47,336 nucleotides of DNA from Bacillota bacterium. Its GTDB lineage: Bacteria > Bacillota > Clostridia > Tissierellales > MES13. Shown one piece after another: positions 25,577-36,126 of the stretch. Below the pieces are notes generated by a model that worked only from the letters and a program-made list of their open reading frames with translations, had not been told where the DNA came from and did no database searches. Both the position numbers and the translations under genes were made by a program. The stretch is taken from assembly GCA_009711785.1 (NCBI GenBank), contig VENA01000065.1, forward strand, positions 1 through 47,336, written 5' to 3'. Each line of letters opens with the position of its first letter. Position 1 is the stretch's first letter.

Positions 25577-26800
25577 ATGATATCAAGAAAAAAAGCACTT
25601 ATTGGAGCTATAATCTTAGTATTAATAACAGGAGCACTAACATTTACTGTAAGTAACATTATTCAAATTCAGGTGGATGATAAGGTAATAGTAGATAGGC
25701 AAAAGCTAGAGCTTTGGAAAAATTCATATGAAGAACATTCAAAGGTATATGCATTAGAAGATTATATAAAAGAAAACTTTTTAAATGAAATTACAGATAA
25801 AGAACTTTTAGATGGTCAGTTAAAGGGTATGTTTGATTCCTTAGAAGATCCTTATTCAATGTATATGACTAAAAATGAGTTTGATTCTTTTATGGATCAT
25901 ACTAAAGGTACTTATGGAGGCATAGGTATAATAGTTACTCCTGGAGATGATAATTTAATTACTATTGTATCACCAATTGAGGATACACCAGGAGAAAGAT
26001 CTGGTATGAAAACAGGGGATAAAATAGTAAAAGTAAATGGTAAAGAAGTAACTGCTAATGAAATGGATGATGCAATAAAGATAATGAAAGGTAAACCCGG
26101 AACAGATGTTACAATTACAATTAAAAGAGAAATTAACGAAGAAACTAAATTTATTACAATGGATATAACTAGAGAAGAAATACGATTAATAAGTGTTAGA
26201 TCAAATATGCTAGATAATAAAATAGGATATATAAGAATAATTCAATTTGATGAGCCAGTTTATGAAGATTTTAAAAAGCATTTAACTAAATTACAAGATA
26301 AAGGCATGAAAGGACTTATAATTGATTTAAGAAATAATCCTGGAGGATTATTAGATAAATGCGCAGAAATAACAGATAAACTTATAGGTAAATCAAATAT
26401 AGTATATACAGAAACTAAAAAAGGTGAAAGGGAGTATTTAAAATCAGATGCAGATAAATTAGATATACCTTTAGTTATATTAGTTAATGGAGGAAGTGCT
26501 AGTGCTTCTGAAATATTATCAGGAGCAGTAAAAGATACAAATTCAGGTACATTAATAGGTACAAAAACCTTTGGAAAGGGTATAGTACAAAGGATTAAAA
26601 AGCTATCAGATGGCTCAGGATTTAAAATAACTGTTTCTAAGTACTTTACTCCTAGTGGAAAAAGTATACATGGAGTTGGAATTGAACCTGATATAGAGGT
26701 TAAACTTCCAGAAGATATTGAACAAATAGGAGTAGATAATATTAAAGAAGATATACAATTAAAAAGAGCAATAGATGTTATAAAGAATAAATTAAAATAA
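25577..26800 (+). CDS. ctpA: C-terminal processing peptidase (S41, CtpA type)
   Basis: A 407-residue exported serine protease. The N-terminal membrane segment (ALIGAIILVLITGALTFTVSNII) serves as signal or anchor. A PDZ domain lies around residues 115-195 (GGIGIIVTPGDDNLITIVSPIEDTP, GMKTGDKIVKVNGKEV). The S41 catalytic part has LIIDLRNNPGGLLDKC, then VNGGSASASEILSGAVKD with the nucleophilic Ser, and FGKGIVQ with the catalytic Lys. The tail GVGIEPDIEVKLP is typical. Such proteases trim or activate wall enzymes and, in spore formers, some act in sporulation signalling. Its position beside the FtsEX-M23 module suggests that it processes cell-wall hydrolases. Confidence 0.95.
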   Translation: MISRKKALIGAIILVLITGALTFTVSNIIQIQVDDKVIVDRQKLELWKNSYEEHSKVYALEDYIKENFLNEITDKELLDGQLKGMFDSLEDPYSMYMTKNEFDSFMDHTKGTYGGIGIIVTPGDDNLITIVSPIEDTPGERSGMKTGDKIVKVNGKEVTANEMDDAIKIMKGKPGTDVTITIKREINEETKFITMDITREEIRLISVRSNMLDNKIGYIRIIQFDEPVYEDFKKHLTKLQDKGMKGLIIDLRNNPGGLLDKCAEITDKLIGKSNIVYTETKKGEREYLKSDADKLDIPLVILVNGGSASASEILSGAVKDTNSGTLIGTKTFGKGIVQRIKKLSDGSGFKITVSKYFTPSGKSIHGVGIEPDIEVKLPEDIEQIGVDNIKEDIQLKRAIDVIKNKLK

Positions 26801-26835
26801 CTAAAAGCAGCTTTAAGCTGCCTTTAGTTATTTTT
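26799..26835. terminator. Shared bidirectional terminator
   Basis: GCAGC and GCTGC pair around TTTAA (26807-26821), flanked by complementary AACTAAA and TTTAGTT. The + side runs into a T-rich stretch and the - side into an A-rich one, so it can end both ctpA and the convergent lipoprotein gene. It includes the stop codon of the latter. Confidence 0.8.
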
Positions 26836-28323
26836 ATTATCTAATAAATATATTTTGTTGTTTGTTTTTTCAATTGTTGGTGTTGTGTTAATAAAAATAT
26901 TTCCATTAACATAAAATATTTTTTCATCTATTGTAGTTGTTACTAAGTTTTTTTCATCTTCATCATATATATATAGATCATAATTATTTTCTTCATTTTT
27001 ACAGATATAAAAAAGCCTATCATTAAATATATGATAATTTATTTCTTTGGACTTTTCAATAACAGATTCTTTTTCTATTTTTAAATCATATGAACATAGA
27101 AAGTTATTATTGTTTTTCTTTTTTAGGTATATAATAGTTTCATTATCTAGATAATTTGCATCAGTTCCCTTTTCTATAAGTTTAATATTATTTTGATTAA
27201 TTAAATATATATTTGTATTATGTTTATCAGGATCAAATTTATTAAGTAATATATCATTATCTATAATATCAAAATTTGAAAAATTCTCATATTTTGTTAG
27301 GATTATTTTGTTTTTATCATTTAAATTGTATTGAAAAATCTTATAGTTTTCTTTCGTATTATTATCAAAGTAAAGTTTATTATTAACCCATTTGATATTT
27401 AATGTATGATAAAAATCTAATGGAGTAATTTTTTCTGTTGTGTTTTTTAATATATCTATTAAAAATATATCGGTTTTATCATTGCTATTTTCTATAAGAG
27501 CAATCTTATTATTATTTAATTTGGCTTTAAATATTGAATGGTGAGTAGTATAGACCTTTGAACTTTCCTTTGTTTTAATATTATATAACCACATACTCTC
27601 TTTTTTATTATCGTTTATCTTATAGAGTAGTAAATTTTTATTAGTATCTAAAATTATTCCATTATCAATAAATGTAGCTATATTTTCTTTTTTATGGGTG
27701 GTGATTTCTCCTTTTAAAGCATCTACTTTAGCGTTTATATAAACTAAGGGATTTTCATTATTTTTTTCAAATACATTTTCTAATGTAACGTTCCAAAAGT
27801 AGTTATTATTTTCTTTATATAATTTAACTTTTGGTTTTGTGTTAGAAGTTACTTCAAAGTGGGAATATATATTATTAAGTACATGTGTTTTATTAAAGGG
27901 AAGTTCCACTGGTTTGTAATTAGTTGCTATTATATTAAAGCTTTTATTTTCTAAAAAATCAGTATTTACTTCATTTAATGTTACAGTAATTTTAGGTATG
28001 ACTAAAGGTTCATTAGTATTATTAGTAAGTTTTCTAGTGTAGATATTAATTTCTCCTCTGTGGAATGTAATTTTGTCTATACTTACATTTAAGCAGTCTA
28101 GGATACCTAGATTTATTAGTAATGTATTTGTTTCTTTATCTAGTATTTCAATCCGTGGTTTTAAGGATTCATAACCTCTTGATAGAACTGTTTTATTAAT
28201 AGAAAACTTTATTTTTTCTTCTTGAATAAGTGGAATTGAAGTATCCTTTTTATTTGAACTATTTAAAGTGTTACATCCTGATAATATAATTAATATTAAT
28301 CCTAGGGCAATAAAATTTTTCAT
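26824..28323 (-). CDS. Large lipoprotein of unknown function
   Basis: A 499-residue lipoprotein whose signal (MKNFIALGLILIILSGC) ends in the lipobox LSGC with Cys17. Residues 40-215 look like an immunoglobulin-like, beta-sandwich region (KLTNNTNEPLVIPKITVTLNEV, WNVTLENVFEKNNENPLVYI). Residues 220-499 contain repeated short strands of the TolB/WD40 propeller style (SMWLYNIKTKESSKVY, TDIFLIDILKNTTEKITPLD, YKIFQYNLNDKNKIIL, DLYIYDEDEKN). No catalytic motif is seen. The AAGGAGGT site supports the ATG. It is transcribed against its neighbours, between ctpA and the SOS-regulated uvrB. It could be a surface sensor or scaffold. Confidence 0.7.
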   Translation of the reverse strand: MKNFIALGLILIILSGCNTLNSSNKKDTSIPLIQEEKIKFSINKTVLSRGYESLKPRIEILDKETNTLLINLGILDCLNVSIDKITFHRGEINIYTRKLTNNTNEPLVIPKITVTLNEVNTDFLENKSFNIIATNYKPVELPFNKTHVLNNIYSHFEVTSNTKPKVKLYKENNNYFWNVTLENVFEKNNENPLVYINAKVDALKGEITTHKKENIATFIDNGIILDTNKNLLLYKINDNKKESMWLYNIKTKESSKVYTTHHSIFKAKLNNNKIALIENSNDKTDIFLIDILKNTTEKITPLDFYHTLNIKWVNNKLYFDNNTKENYKIFQYNLNDKNKIILTKYENFSNFDIIDNDILLNKFDPDKHNTNIYLINQNNIKLIEKGTDANYLDNETIIYLKKKNNNNFLCSYDLKIEKESVIEKSKEINYHIFNDRLFYICKNEENNYDLYIYDEDEKNLVTTTIDEKIFYVNGNIFINTTPTIEKTNNKIYLLDNKNN

Positions 28324-28430
28324 GCAATACCTCCTTGAAAAGGTAATTTATATCTATTATTATATAATTCAACACTTGCTTTCAATATCCTTTTTTTATA
28401 TATATTGGTAAATAACATATAATAAAGATA

Positions 28431-28459
28431 TTGACATTTTTTAGATATAAACATATAAT
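28431..28459 (+). promoter_or_regulatory. Promoter for uvrBA
   Basis: A perfect TTGACA (28431-28436) and TATAAT (28454-28459) are separated by 17 bases, the optimal spacing. Transcription should start near 28466. Confidence 0.88.
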
Positions 28460-28464
28460 TAAAA

Positions 28465-28478
28465 CGAACAAACGTTCC
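28465..28478 (+). promoter_or_regulatory. LexA (SOS) box
   Basis: CGAACAAACGTTCC contains GAAC-N4-GTTC, the Gram-positive LexA/DinR site. It lies just after the -10 at the expected transcription start, where bound LexA would block transcription of uvrB and uvrA until DNA damage. Confidence 0.9.
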
Positions 28479-28510
28479 TGAATTTAACTATTAAAATTAG
28501 AGGTGATTAG

Positions 28511-30484
28511 ATGGGTAAGTTTCAAGTAGTTTCTGAATATAAACCTACTGGAGACCAACCAAAGGCGATAAATGCATTAACTGAAGGAATAAATAATGAT
28601 TTGAAACACCAAACACTTCTTGGGGTTACAGGCTCTGGAAAAACTTTTACTATGGCAAATATTATAGAGAGAGTACAAAAGCCAACAATAGTAATTGCCC
28701 ATAATAAAACTTTAGCTGCTCAGTTAGCCAGTGAATTTAGGGAATATTTCCCTAATAATGCAGTTGAATATTTTGTAAGTTACTATGATTATTATCAACC
28801 AGAAGCCTATGTACCTGGAAGTGACACATATATAGAAAAAGATGCATCAATTAATGATGAGATAGATAAACTTAGACACTCTGCAACAGCTTCACTATTT
28901 GAACGGGAAGATGTAATAATAGTATCGAGTGTTTCATGTATATATGGATTAGGAGATCCTATTGATTATGAAAATCTTGTTTTATCTTTAAGACCTGGAA
29001 TGATTAAAGATAGAGACGATGTAATAAAAAAATTAGTAGATATTCAATATGAAAGAAATGATATTAATTTTATAAGAGGAACATTTAGAGTAAGAGGGGA
29101 CATAGTAGAAATATTTCCTGCTTCATCGTCAGAAAATGCAATAAGAGTAGAGTTTTTTGGTGATGAAATTGATAGGATTACAGAAGTAAACTCTTTAACT
29201 GGAGAAATAATTGGTACAAGGAATCATATATCAATATTTCCAGCATCCCACTTTGCTACTTCTCAAGATAAAATTGAAAATGCAATAGGAGATATTAAGA
29301 AGGAATTAGCAGAAAGACTAAAAACCTTAAGGGCAGAAGATAAGTTATTAGAAGCTCAAAGACTTCAACAAAGAACTATGTATGATATAGAGATGCTAAA
29401 GGAAATGGGGTATTGTCAGGGTATAGAGAATTACTCAAGACATTTAAGTCAAAGAAAAGCTGGGAGTAAACCCTATACTTTATTAGATTATTTTCCTGAT
29501 GATTATTTAATGATAGTTGATGAATCCCATGTAACTATTCCTCAAGTTAGGGGGATGTATGCTGGAGATAGGTCTAGAAAGCAAACATTGGTTGATCATG
29601 GTTTTAGATTGCCATCGGCTATGGATAATAGACCATTAACATTTGATGAATTTGAAAATCAGATAAACCAAATATTATATGTTAGTGCTACTCCGGGTCC
29701 TTATGAAGAAGAGCATAGTAAAAATACTGTAGAACAAATAATAAGACCAACGGGTTTATTAGATCCAAAGGTTGAAGTTAGACCAACAAAACATCAAATT
29801 GATAATCTAGTTAAAGAGATTAAAACAAGGGCAAAAAATAATGAAAGAGTTTTAGTTACAACATTAACTAAGAAAATGTCAGAGGATTTAACTGATTATT
29901 TTAAAGAGATTGGTATTAATGTTACCTATTTACACTCTGATATAAAAACTATTGAAAGAATGGAGATAATTAGAGATTTAAGATTAGGAAAGCATGATGT
30001 TTTAATAGGTATTAATCTTTTAAGGGAAGGACTTGATTTACCTGAAGTTTCATTAGTTGTAATACTTGATGCAGATAAAGAAGGTTTTCTACGTTCAGAA
30101 ACCTCGATGATACAAACCATAGGAAGAGCAGCTAGAAACTCTAAAGGGAAAGTTATTATGTATGCTGATAAAATTACAAAGTCTATGGATAAAGCTATAA
30201 GTGAAACTAATAGAAGAAGATATATTCAAATGGAATATAATAAAGAAAATAATATAACCCCAACTACTATTAAAAAGTCAATAAGGGATGTTATAGAAGC
30301 AACTAAGTCCCTAGATGAAGATTATGATTTAGATGAAGATAAGTTAACTAAAGAAGATATTAATGAAGCAATAGTTAGTTTAGAAACAGAAATGATGGAA
30401 GCGGCTGAACAACTTCAATTTGAAAGAGCTGCTGAACTTAGGGATAAAATAGAAAATTTAAAGGAAAAATTAGAAGAAGAATAA
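28511..30484 (+). CDS. uvrB: Excinuclease ABC subunit B
   Basis: A 657-residue UvrB of normal length. Walker A is [13 protein letters not shown]. The beta-hairpin region follows in [21 protein letters not shown], which threads between DNA strands at a lesion. Helicase motifs include [46 protein letters not shown] and [12 protein letters not shown]. The C-terminal UVR domain ([25 protein letters not shown]) contacts UvrC. It receives damaged DNA from UvrA and recruits UvrC. uvrA begins 24 bases after its stop, so the two are one SOS-controlled operon. Confidence 0.98.
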   Translation: MGKFQVVSEYKPTGDQPKAINALTEGINNDLKHQTLLGVTGSGKTFTMANIIERVQKPTIVIAHNKTLAAQLASEFREYFPNNAVEYFVSYYDYYQPEAYVPGSDTYIEKDASINDEIDKLRHSATASLFEREDVIIVSSVSCIYGLGDPIDYENLVLSLRPGMIKDRDDVIKKLVDIQYERNDINFIRGTFRVRGDIVEIFPASSSENAIRVEFFGDEIDRITEVNSLTGEIIGTRNHISIFPASHFATSQDKIENAIGDIKKELAERLKTLRAEDKLLEAQRLQQRTMYDIEMLKEMGYCQGIENYSRHLSQRKAGSKPYTLLDYFPDDYLMIVDESHVTIPQVRGMYAGDRSRKQTLVDHGFRLPSAMDNRPLTFDEFENQINQILYVSATPGPYEEEHSKNTVEQIIRPTGLLDPKVEVRPTKHQIDNLVKEIKTRAKNNERVLVTTLTKKMSEDLTDYFKEIGINVTYLHSDIKTIERMEIIRDLRLGKHDVLIGINLLREGLDLPEVSLVVILDADKEGFLRSETSMIQTIGRAARNSKGKVIMYADKITKSMDKAISETNRRRYIQMEYNKENNITPTTIKKSIRDVIEATKSLDEDYDLDEDKLTKEDINEAIVSLETEMMEAAEQLQFERAAELRDKIENLKEKLEEE

Positions 30485-30508
30485 AGAAACTTTGGAAAGA
30501 GGGATCTT

Positions 30509-33328
30509 ATGAAAAATAATAAAATTGTAGTAAAGGGAGCTAAGGAACATAATTTAAAAAATGTAGACATTGAATTACCTAGAAATAATTTTATAGTATT
30601 AACAGGTATAAGCGGTTCAGGAAAATCTTCTTTAGCTTTTGATACGATATATGCAGAGGGACAAAGAAGATATGTTGAGAGCTTAAGTGCATATGCTAGA
30701 CAATTTTTAGGTCAAATGGAAAAACCAAATGTTGAGTATATAGAAGGATTATCTCCAGCTATATCTATAGATCAAAAGACTACTAATAGAAACCCAAGAT
30801 CTACTGTAGGGACTGTAACTGAGATATATGATTATCTTAGATTATTATTTGCAAGAATCGGTACTCCCCATTGTCCTAATTGTGGTAAAGAAATAACATC
30901 ACAGACAGTTGATCAAATGGTAGATCAAATTTTACAATTAGAAAATAGAACTAGAATTCAAATATTATCCCCCATAGTTAGAGGGAGAAAAGGACAGCAT
31001 AAAAAGATATTAAAAGAAATAAGAAAGGAAGGTTATGTTAGGGTAAGAGTAGATGGTGAAATATTAGATATAAACGATGAAATAGAACTTAAAAAAAATA
31101 TTAAACATCATATAGATGTAGTTGTAGATAGAATTATAATAAAAAAAGGAATAAAGAAAAGATTAACAGATTCTTTAGAAACAGCTATAGAACTTTCTGA
31201 AGGTTTAGTATTAATCGATGTAATAGATGGTGATGAAATGTTATTTAGCCAAAATTTTGCCTGTATAGATTGTGGAATAGCTATAGAGGAATTAGCACCT
31301 AGAATGTTTTCATTTAATAGTCCCTATGGCATGTGTCCTACTTGTAATGGTTTAGGTAATCATAAAAAAATAGATCCTGAATTAGTAATACCTAATCCAA
31401 AATTATCAGTAAGTCAAGGTGGACTTGCCCCTTATAGTAATACATCGGAGGATACTTATTATTATAAAATGTTTGAAACAATAGCAAAGGACAATAATTT
31501 TGATTTAAATAAACCTTTAAATAAAGCACCTAAAAAATTTTTAAATGAAATATTATATGGTACTGATAGAGAAATAACTTTCAAATTTAAAAGTAGATTC
31601 AGTGGAAGAAGGGAATATAGAGCACCCTTTGAAGGTATAGTAAATAATTTAGAAAGAAGATATAGAGAAACTAATTCAGAGTATATGAGAGGTAAAATAG
31701 AAAGATTTATGAGTGTTATACCATGTCCTGAATGTCATGGAGAGAGATTAAAGCCAGAAAGTTTAGCAGTTACTATTGAAGATAAGAATATAGCAGAGGT
31801 AACTGAATTTTCAATAGCAGATGGATTTCAGTTTTTCAATAATCTTAACTTGTCAGAAAGACAAAAGTTTATAGGGCATCAGATTCTTAAAGAAATAAGA
31901 GAAAGGCTTAAATTTTTAAAGGATGTAGGTTTAGAGTATTTAACACTTTCAAGAAGTGCAGGCACTTTATCAGGAGGCGAATCTCAAAGAATTAGATTAG
32001 CAACACAAATAGGTTCAAGTCTAGTAGGTGTATTATATGTATTAGATGAACCTAGTATAGGTCTTCATCAAAGAGATAATGAAAGGTTACTTAAAACCTT
32101 AAGGGATTTGACTGATTTAGGAAATACCTTACTTGTAGTTGAACATGATGAAGAAACTATGTATAAAGCAGATCATATAGTTGATATAGGTCCAGGGGCT
32201 GGTGTTCATGGAGGAGAAATTGTAGCCCAGGGAACAGTAGAAGAAATAAAAGAAAATGAGAACTCTTTAACAGGACAATATCTAAGTGGTAAAAAGAGTA
32301 TAGAAATACCTAAAAAGAGGAGAAAATCCAATGGTAAAACACTTAAAGTAATAGAAGGTGCAGAAAATAACTTAAATCATATAGATGTTGAGTTTCCTTT
32401 AGGGATTTTCACTTGTGTTACAGGAGTATCAGGTTCAGGTAAGAGTACTTTAGTAAATGAAATTTTATATAAAGGTTTAGCTCAAGAACTTAATAGAGGT
32501 AAAAGAAAACCTGGTAAACATAAAAAGATAAACGGTATAGAAAATATTGATAAAGTTGTTGATATTGACCAATCTCCAATAGGAAGAACCCCTAGGAGTA
32601 ATCCTGCCACATATACAGGAGTGTTTGATTATATAAGGGAATTATTTTCAATGACCAAAGAAGCTAAGACAAGGGGTTATAAAAAGGGAAGGTTTAGTTT
32701 TAATGTAAAGGGTGGAAGATGCGAAGCTTGTAAAGGCGATGGAATTATAAAAATAGCAATGCACTTTTTACCAGATGTATACGTGCCTTGTGAAGTATGC
32801 AAAGGAAAGAGATATAATAGAGAAACTTTAGAAGTAAAATATAAGGGGAAAACTATATCTGATGTTTTAAATATGACTGTAGAAGAATCATTAGAATTCT
32901 TTGATACTATTCCTAAAATAAAGAGAAAATTAAAAACAATGAATGATGTAGGATTAGGATATATTAAATTAGGCCAACCTTCAACACAATTATCAGGAGG
33001 AGAAGCACAAAGGATAAAACTTGCAACTGAGTTAAGTAAAAGAAGCACAGGAAAGACTTTATATATTTTAGATGAACCTACAACAGGGCTTCATATAGCA
33101 GATATTCATAAACTTATAAAGGTATTAAATAGATTAGTAGAAAATGGAAATACAGTAATAGTAATAGAACATAACTTAGATGTAATCAAAATGGCTGATC
33201 ATATAGTTGATTTAGGACCAGAAGGTGGAGATAATGGAGGAAAAATTGTTGCAGAAGGAACACCTGAAAAAATATCAAAAATCGATGGTTCTTATACTGG
33301 TAAATTTTTAAAACCAATATTAAAATAA
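30509..33328 (+). CDS. uvrA: Excinuclease ABC subunit A
   Basis: A 939-residue UvrA with two ABC ATPase modules. The first Walker A is [14 protein letters not shown] (near 33-46) and the second is [16 protein letters not shown] (near 640-655). The two signature regions are [12 protein letters not shown] and [12 protein letters not shown]. Zinc-type Cys pairs appear in [34 protein letters not shown] and CEVCKGKR, of which those flanking the second module match the DNA-contacting zinc finger. It scans for damage and loads UvrB. It is encoded directly behind uvrB and followed by a terminator. Confidence 0.98.
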   Translation: MKNNKIVVKGAKEHNLKNVDIELPRNNFIVLTGISGSGKSSLAFDTIYAEGQRRYVESLSAYARQFLGQMEKPNVEYIEGLSPAISIDQKTTNRNPRSTVGTVTEIYDYLRLLFARIGTPHCPNCGKEITSQTVDQMVDQILQLENRTRIQILSPIVRGRKGQHKKILKEIRKEGYVRVRVDGEILDINDEIELKKNIKHHIDVVVDRIIIKKGIKKRLTDSLETAIELSEGLVLIDVIDGDEMLFSQNFACIDCGIAIEELAPRMFSFNSPYGMCPTCNGLGNHKKIDPELVIPNPKLSVSQGGLAPYSNTSEDTYYYKMFETIAKDNNFDLNKPLNKAPKKFLNEILYGTDREITFKFKSRFSGRREYRAPFEGIVNNLERRYRETNSEYMRGKIERFMSVIPCPECHGERLKPESLAVTIEDKNIAEVTEFSIADGFQFFNNLNLSERQKFIGHQILKEIRERLKFLKDVGLEYLTLSRSAGTLSGGESQRIRLATQIGSSLVGVLYVLDEPSIGLHQRDNERLLKTLRDLTDLGNTLLVVEHDEETMYKADHIVDIGPGAGVHGGEIVAQGTVEEIKENENSLTGQYLSGKKSIEIPKKRRKSNGKTLKVIEGAENNLNHIDVEFPLGIFTCVTGVSGSGKSTLVNEILYKGLAQELNRGKRKPGKHKKINGIENIDKVVDIDQSPIGRTPRSNPATYTGVFDYIRELFSMTKEAKTRGYKKGRFSFNVKGGRCEACKGDGIIKIAMHFLPDVYVPCEVCKGKRYNRETLEVKYKGKTISDVLNMTVEESLEFFDTIPKIKRKLKTMNDVGLGYIKLGQPSTQLSGGEAQRIKLATELSKRSTGKTLYILDEPTTGLHIADIHKLIKVLNRLVENGNTVIVIEHNLDVIKMADHIVDLGPEGGDNGGKIVAEGTPEKISKIDGSYTGKFLKPILK

Positions 33329-33331
33329 TAC

Positions 33332-33363
33332 AAAAGCTAGCAGTGAAATCTGTTAGCTTTTAT
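33332..33363 (+). terminator. Intrinsic terminator after uvrA
   Basis: AAAAGCTAGCAG pairs with CTGTTAGCTTTT (one wobble) around TGAAAT. The following tail TATTTTG is moderately T-rich. Confidence 0.8.
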
Positions 33364-33366
33364 TTT

Positions 33367-33751
33367 GTTACAAAACTGTAACAAAATATTGTTAAAAAAT
33401 AAATGTAATATATTACTTACATAGGTTAATATATGTAAAAATATCTAACTATATTTACATATGCATACAACAATTGTAATTTAACATATTAAATTATGGA
33501 AGTTGATGAAACATAAGGAACATATGGTTGTTCTAAACATTACAATTTTGTCAAAAGTATGTTAGAATCATAAAGAGCCTACCTGAGATTCCTATCAAGT
33601 TTTTTAAATTTATAATAATTTTAAGTTTATTAGGAATTATATTATTAGGTATAATAAATTGCCTAATGATAAGTCATGCCCTAAAGCTTGTACACATTAA
33701 AGTATTAAAGAAAATTTAAACGAAACACCCAAATAATGGAGGAGGAAAACA
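33367..33751. other. Intergenic region upstream of putP
   Basis: This 385-base stretch shows no complete gene, tRNA or recognisable riboswitch. TTTTGTCAAAA at about 33546-33556 resembles a Spo0A-type box but is a short AT-rich match. A 61-codon open segment without start codon (33537-33719) is listed separately. The putP ribosome site GGAGGAGG sits just before the ATG. Confidence 0.5.
33537..33719 (+). pseudogene. Start-less open segment, possible gene remnant
   Basis: From the stop at 33534 to the TAA at 33717-33719 the frame stays open for 60 codons, which is long for such AT-rich non-coding DNA. It contains no in-frame ATG or GTG near its beginning and no ribosome site. The translation has a membrane-like core (FFKFIIILSLLGIILLGIIN) and a basic tail ending LVHIKVLKKI. 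It may be the end of a decayed membrane-protein gene, a small protein with a non-standard start, or chance. Confidence 0.25.
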
Positions 33752-35233
33752 ATGATAAGTGACAATATTGGTATTGTTATTACTTTTGCTTTGTATTTAA
33801 TTTTTATGTTAGCAATAGGTTTATATTTTTACAAAAGAACTAAGGATTTATCAGATTATGTTTTAGGAGGTAGAGGTTTAAATAGTTGGGTAACAGCATT
33901 AAGTTCTCAAGCCTCTGATATGAGTGGATGGTTATTACTGGGATTACCAGGTTTTGCATATCTATCCGGTATGGAAGCAATATGGATTGCTATAGGATTA
34001 GGAATAGGAACTTACTTAAATTGGAAGATAATAGCTAAAAGATTACGTACTTATACAGAAATTGCAGGAGATTCTATTACTTTATCAATGTATTTTGAAA
34101 ATAGATTTAGAGATAAGTCAAAGGTATTAAGAACAGTATCTGCTGTAGTAATATTAATTTTCTTCTTAATATACACATCTTCAGGTTTTGTGGCTGGGGG
34201 AAAATTATTTAACACAGTATTTGGAATGCCTTATTTAACGGCTTTAACAATAGGGGCAATTGTTATAATTTCCTATACTTTCTTAGGAGGTTTTATGGCT
34301 GTAAGTTGGACTGATTTTTTCCAAGGTGGGATTATGTTTTTTGCTATAATACTAGTACCAACTGCAGCGGTAATTAAATTAGGAGGTACAGGTGTAGCTT
34401 TAAGTGAGATTAAGGCTGTAAATCCAGAACTTTTAAAACCATTAACCTCTAATAAGGGAGCACTTTTAGGGTTTATACCTATTTTATCATCTTTAGCTTG
34501 GGGATTAGGCTATTTTGGACAGCCACATATATTAGCTAGATTTATGGCTATAACATCTGCTGATAAAATAAAAAAATCAAGGAAAATAGCAATGGTATGG
34601 GTATCTATAAGTTTAGTAATGTCTGTTATTATAGGTATTGTAGGTAGAATTTATTTAACAGAAAATCTACAAGGGCCAGATTCTGAGACAGTATTTATGT
34701 TAATGGTTGATAAAATTTTCCCAACAGCCATAGCAGGAATATTATTAGCTGCAATACTTGCTGCTATAATGAGTACAGCTGATTCTCAGTTACTTGTAAT
34801 CGCATCGGCATTTACTGAAGACTTTTATAAAGCCCTTATAAGAAAAAATGCTAAGGATAAAGAATTAGTGTGGGTAAGTAGAGCTACTGTTATAGTTGTA
34901 GCTATAATAGCATATATATTAGCACTAGATCCTAATAACTCTGTATTAGATCTTGTTGCATACGCATGGGCAGGATTTGGAGCAGCCTTTGGACCAGTTG
35001 TAATATTAAGTTTATTCTGGAAACGAATGACTAAAAATGGTGCTATAGCTGGTATGGTGTTAGGAGGAGTTACAGTAATAGTTTGGAAACAATTACAAGG
35101 TGGAATATTTAATCTATATGAAATAGTTCCAGGGTTCATTTTATCAGTTCTAGGTATATTAATATTTAGTTTGATTGATAAAGAACCATCTAAAGAAATT
35201 ATTGAAGAATTTAATAAAGTAGGAAAAGAATAA
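33752..35233 (+). CDS. putP: Sodium:proline symporter family protein
   Basis: A 493-residue member of the SSF (solute:sodium symporter) family with about 13 membrane segments. DYVLGGRGLNSWVTALSSQASDMSGWLLLGLPG in the first two helices is very close to PutP, including the Ala and Ser residues of the sodium site. FLGGFMAVSWTDFFQGGIMF is the family signature, and AILAAIMSTADSQLLV carries the second set of sodium-binding residues. Length and start fit PutP. It would import proline with sodium, for osmoprotection or as a Stickland substrate. It is a single-gene unit ending in a shared terminator. Confidence 0.93.
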   Translation: MISDNIGIVITFALYLIFMLAIGLYFYKRTKDLSDYVLGGRGLNSWVTALSSQASDMSGWLLLGLPGFAYLSGMEAIWIAIGLGIGTYLNWKIIAKRLRTYTEIAGDSITLSMYFENRFRDKSKVLRTVSAVVILIFFLIYTSSGFVAGGKLFNTVFGMPYLTALTIGAIVIISYTFLGGFMAVSWTDFFQGGIMFFAIILVPTAAVIKLGGTGVALSEIKAVNPELLKPLTSNKGALLGFIPILSSLAWGLGYFGQPHILARFMAITSADKIKKSRKIAMVWVSISLVMSVIIGIVGRIYLTENLQGPDSETVFMLMVDKIFPTAIAGILLAAILAAIMSTADSQLLVIASAFTEDFYKALIRKNAKDKELVWVSRATVIVVAIIAYILALDPNNSVLDLVAYAWAGFGAAFGPVVILSLFWKRMTKNGAIAGMVLGGVTVIVWKQLQGGIFNLYEIVPGFILSVLGILIFSLIDKEPSKEIIEEFNKVGKE

Positions 35234-35237
35234 TAAG

Positions 35238-35272
35238 AAAGCACTCTATAGATATCTATAGGGTGCTTTTTA
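35238..35272. terminator. Shared bidirectional terminator
   Basis: AAAGCACTCTATAGA and TCTATAGGGTGCTTT form a stem of about 15 pairs. T-runs lie on the right for putP, and the mirrored A-rich side serves the convergent phosphodiesterase gene, whose stop codon lies inside the stem. Confidence 0.9.
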
Positions 35273-35981
35273 TTATATCTTTTGCTATGTCTGGATAATT
35301 AGTAATTATCCCATTGACTTTGTTTCTAAGAAATTTCATTTTGTTTTTATCATTGACAGTGAAGGTATTTATTTTGATATTTTTATTAATAGATTCTTTC
35401 ATAAGATTAGAATCCACGTTATTATATGATGGATGTATAGAGAAAGCTTCTAACTTTAAAGCATAGTCAAAGGGGTCTACTAGATTAGAAAAATAAAGTA
35501 TACCTGTTTTTATATTAGAATCGATTTTTTTAACTTTTAAAAGACTATAATGATTAAATGATGATATAATACAATTTTTAATATTATATTTTTTGATTGT
35601 ATCTATAACTTTTTTTTCAATATCCTCATAAAATATAATATTATTTTTTAGCTCTATATTAAGAAATATATTCTTATCTTTAATAAGGTCTAAAACTTCC
35701 TCTAAAGTAGGGATAGTTACATTTTTAAATTTTTTATCAAACCAGCTTCCTGCATCTAGTTTTTTTAACTCCTTTAGATTGAGATCCTTAATATATCCTT
35801 TCCCGTTTGTTGTCCTATTTACTTTTTCATCATGACATACTACTAATTTTTTATCTTTAGTTAAATGAACATCTAATTCTATGCCATCAGATTTCAAAAT
35901 TAAAGCCTTTTTAAAAGATTCAATAGTATTCTCAGGTGCATATCCAGAAGCTCCTCTATGGGCAATTATTTTAGTCTTCAT
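35256..35981 (-). CDS. ugpQ: Glycerophosphodiester phosphodiesterase
   Basis: A 241-residue GDPD-family TIM barrel. IIAHRGASGYAPENTIESF holds the catalytic His and the ENT motif. DGIELDVHLTKDKKLVVCHDE carries the metal-binding Glu and Asp and the second catalytic His, and FLNIELKNN a further metal-binding Glu. No signal peptide is present, so it acts in the cytoplasm, releasing glycerol-3-phosphate and an alcohol from phospholipid head-group diesters. It has GGAGG before the ATG. It is single-gene, converging on putP. Confidence 0.93.
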   Translation of the reverse strand: MKTKIIAHRGASGYAPENTIESFKKALILKSDGIELDVHLTKDKKLVVCHDEKVNRTTNGKGYIKDLNLKELKKLDAGSWFDKKFKNVTIPTLEEVLDLIKDKNIFLNIELKNNIIFYEDIEKKVIDTIKKYNIKNCIISSFNHYSLLKVKKIDSNIKTGILYFSNLVDPFDYALKLEAFSIHPSYNNVDSNLMKESINKNIKINTFTVNDKNKMKFLRNKVNGIITNYPDIAKDIIKSTL

Positions 35982-36063
35982 AATAATTCCTCCTTAATAA
36001 TAGTAATTCTTTTAATTTTATAAGTATCCTTCAAAAAAAATTTAAAAAATTACACTTCAACAC

Positions 36064-36092
36064 TTTACTTTTATAAAGCAATGAAGTATAAT
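36064..36092 (+). promoter_or_regulatory. Promoter for amino-acid ABC operon
   Basis: TTTACT (36064-36069) and TATAAT (36087-36092) are 17 bases apart. The three transporter genes follow without another promoter or terminator. Confidence 0.7.
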
Positions 36093-36126
36093 GAAATTAA
36101 ATTGATTACTTTAGGAGGTCATATAT

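Noticed and set aside
33546..33556. TTTTGTCAAAA as a Spo0A site controlling putP
   Set aside because: A single AT-rich 11-base match in a 27-30% GC spacer is expected by chance too often, and no second site or promoter is placed to make use of it.
34825..35244. 139-codon open frame on the - strand inside putP
   Set aside because: It is a shadow of the symporter gene without a ribosome site or recognisable domain.
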